Assembly (NCBI RefSeq): GCF_000146065.2
Contig: NC_020449.1
Coordinates: forward strand, 1,774,654 to 1,838,653
Length of the DNA stretch: 64,000 bases
Reading direction: 5' to 3'
Source: Candidatus Cloacimonas acidaminovorans str. Evry
GTDB taxonomy: Bacteria; Cloacimonadota; Cloacimonadia; Cloacimonadales; Cloacimonadaceae
The notes under the pieces were generated by a model, which worked only from the letters and a program-made list of their open reading frames with translations, was not told the DNA's origin and did no database searches. The translations under genes and the position numbers were made by a program. Shown one piece after another: positions 62,458-64,000 of this stretch (the stretch's first letter is position 1; the number at the start of each line of letters is the position of its first letter).

Positions 62458-64000
62458 AAAAGGCAGTTCTCCTAATACTGCTACTAATTGCTTGTGCAAG
62501 TGCAATATATGCACAGTATGATGAAAAGCAAATTCTTACCCAGCAGGCAAATCAATTGCTGATGCAACGCCAATATGTTCAGGCGGAACAGCTCTTTTTA
62601 CGCATCCTGGATAAATACCCTAACGACACAAATTCCATCAATCAGCTGATGAATATATATTTTACTCTGTCCCAAACAGATAAGGCAGAAGCAACCTTAA
62701 CCAAATACCAAAGAACTTTGCCTCCGCAAACTTATAGCGAACTGCTTATTCAGCTGCTAATTATGCAAGCAAAAGTAGAAGAGGCCTGGCAGGAGACAAT
62801 GCGCTATTTAAACATCTACGGTCAGGATGAATATAAATACAGACGGTTAGCTTCTTTCTTTGAACGCAAGGCATTTTACGACAAAGTGATAGAGCTTTAT
62901 ACAAGAGCAAGAAATCAATTGGGAAAACCGGATTTATTTCGTTTGGAAATGGCTAATACGGCAATGAATTATCATCAATTTGAAAAGGCAATTCGTGAAT
63001 TTATGGCTTATACGGAAAATAATCCGGTCTATATGTTTTATACCAATAATCAGCTGAAAACAATATTACAAGAGGATGCAACCCTTATTTCCGTTGTTTC
63101 TGCTATTGCGGACAGCAGTAATAGTTCTGTGCTGAAAGAAATTTATGCCAATGCCTTGCTCAATTTGCAGGATTATAAAACAGCTCTGAATATTTATAAA
63201 CAGTTGGAACCCCAAAAAATGTGGCGTTTTGCCGAAGAACAAACAGCTGCAGGTAACGATAGCATTGCTTTTGAGGCATACAGCTACCTGGAAACAGGAG
63301 AAACGGATATGGTTAAAAAGATGGATTTGCGTTACCGCTTAGCTGAAATAAAATATCAGCAAAGGGACTATCCTGCTACTGAACAAATAATTATGGAATC
63401 GCTATCTCTGCCTTTCTGGAAGGATAGAAATCTCTATTATCGCAGTTCTGTGGGAGTTAAATTACGCAAATTGATGGCAGAAATAAAATTGGCTAAAAAT
63501 GAACCTGTTGATAGCGCTTTGGTTTGGTTGAATGAAGCCAAGAAATTTAGTCGTAACAACTTGGAATCGCAGGAAATGGATTTGGAAATTGCCCGCTTGT
63601 ATATATTGAATGGAGATAAAACTAAAGCCCAAAACCTCTTGAAAACCATCAATCATAATAACCTGATGGAAAAAAGGGATTACCTGAACTTCTTGAATAC
63701 TCTGCTGGAAGGTGAAACTGCCTTAGCGGATACTTTGATGAACGAGTTTATCATTCGCTATCCCGAAAGCCAATATGCCAACGATGCTATCTACCTGATG
63801 ATGTTTACTTTGAATATGGCAGAGCAGGACAAAAAGAGTTTCTATTCCGCTATTCGTTTATTACAACTGAACCGTCAAAGCGGAATTGATACTTTAGCAG
63901 TTATCTTCAGTCACAATCAAGATGAGGAAGTTCTTTTACTGGCAATTGAATGGGCTATTGCTTTCGGCAATGACTCCAAAGCAAAAGAGTTACTGCAATA
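62454..64000 (+). CDS. Secreted TPR protein (3' end outside window)
   Basis: The frame is open from ATG 62454 to the end of the window, at least 515 residues. Signal peptide of about 20 residues (LLILLLIACASAIYAQ). Repeated helical pairs follow: LLMQRQYVQAEQLFLRILDK, FEKAIREFMAYTENNP, DYKTALNIYKQLEP, GDKTKAQNLLKTI and FIIRYPESQYANDAIYLMM, fitting tetratricopeptide repeats throughout. It is probably periplasmic and works with the overlapping DUF4175 gene, perhaps in an envelope complex. No catalytic domain is seen in the visible part. Confidence 0.85.
   Translation, partial: MKKAVLLILLLIACASAIYAQYDEKQILTQQANQLLMQRQYVQAEQLFLRILDKYPNDTNSINQLMNIYFTLSQTDKAEATLTKYQRTLPPQTYSELLIQLLIMQAKVEEAWQETMRYLNIYGQDEYKYRRLASFFERKAFYDKVIELYTRARNQLGKPDLFRLEMANTAMNYHQFEKAIREFMAYTENNPVYMFYTNNQLKTILQEDATLISVVSAIADSSNSSVLKEIYANALLNLQDYKTALNIYKQLEPQKMWRFAEEQTAAGNDSIAFEAYSYLETGETDMVKKMDLRYRLAEIKYQQRDYPATEQIIMESLSLPFWKDRNLYYRSSVGVKLRKLMAEIKLAKNEPVDSALVWLNEAKKFSRNNLESQEMDLEIARLYILNGDKTKAQNLLKTINHNNLMEKRDYLNFLNTLLEGETALADTLMNEFIIRYPESQYANDAIYLMMFTLNMAEQDKKSFYSAIRLLQLNRQSGIDTLAVIFSHNQDEEVLLLAIEWAIAFGNDSKAKELLQ

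Overview
This is an AT-rich bacterial chromosome segment. It carries a complete rRNA operon (16S, tRNA-Ile(GAT), 23S, 5S on the minus strand), about 37 protein genes and an unusually dense load of intergenic repeats. Several traits together suggest a diderm of the Cloacimonadota (WWE1) or a close FCB-group relative. Two large secreted proteins end in a FlgD-Ig-like sorting/anchor domain with a YPNPFNPET motif. There is an outer-membrane barrel protein ending in Phe, several lipoproteins, and a very large fused sigma-54 activator. The assignment is an inference from gene style, not from a 16S search.

Layout. 1-6.5 kb, plus strand: the 3' end of recF, an MFS exporter, a PotD-like binding lipoprotein, aspS, purN and mtaB, mostly overlapping or closely spaced. 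6.6-15.5 kb, minus strand: sigma-54 regulator, DinG-like exonuclease/helicase, murB and an orphan ABC permease. 15.6-16.9 kb: an IS481-like insertion sequence with a frameshifted transposase. 17-20.8 kb: accessory region with an unrecognised membrane protein, a small unknown protein, a DUF2238-like membrane protein and repeats. 21.5-26.6 kb: rRNA operon whose 23S carries two hairpin insertions (helices 25 and 68). 26.9-31.5 kb: a large secreted protein, a repeat element and a 1-Cys peroxiredoxin. 32.4-41.3 kb: surface polysaccharide genes (sugar dehydrogenase, epimerase, GT2, Wzx-like flippase, GT9, two GT4). 41.5-46.4 kb, minus strand: prfB (programmed frameshift), uppS, cdsA, a secreted lamin-tail protein and a separate lipoprotein. 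46.8-52.1 kb, plus strand: an O-acetylation cassette (two SGNH proteins plus MBOAT) followed by manA. 52.5-57.9 kb, minus strand: asnB, an LEA14-like lipoprotein and an outer-membrane barrel. 59.2-64 kb: a DUF4175 coiled-coil membrane protein and a TPR protein running off the window.

How the genes fit together: much of the window concerns the cell envelope. MurB, UppS and CdsA supply peptidoglycan, polyprenyl carrier and phospholipid precursors. The 32-41 kb genes build and export a glycan. The MBOAT/SGNH cassette would acetylate an envelope polymer, and ManA supplies mannose/fructose-6-phosphate interconversion.

The most unusual content is intergenic. Three composite elements (30.1, 54.3 and 58.1 kb) share imperfect terminal inverted repeats and conserved end blocks, and enclose 6, 4 and 2 copies of a multi-hairpin unit, commonly at an 87-88 bp period. 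A second family recurs with a 99 bp period at three separate loci even though the inter-core sequence differs. A third element keeps constant outer arms while its inner stem covaries and its loop differs. Smaller families include iteron-like, dRS3-like and GGAGGA/TCCTCC hairpins, one pair of which lies in frame inside a coding gene.
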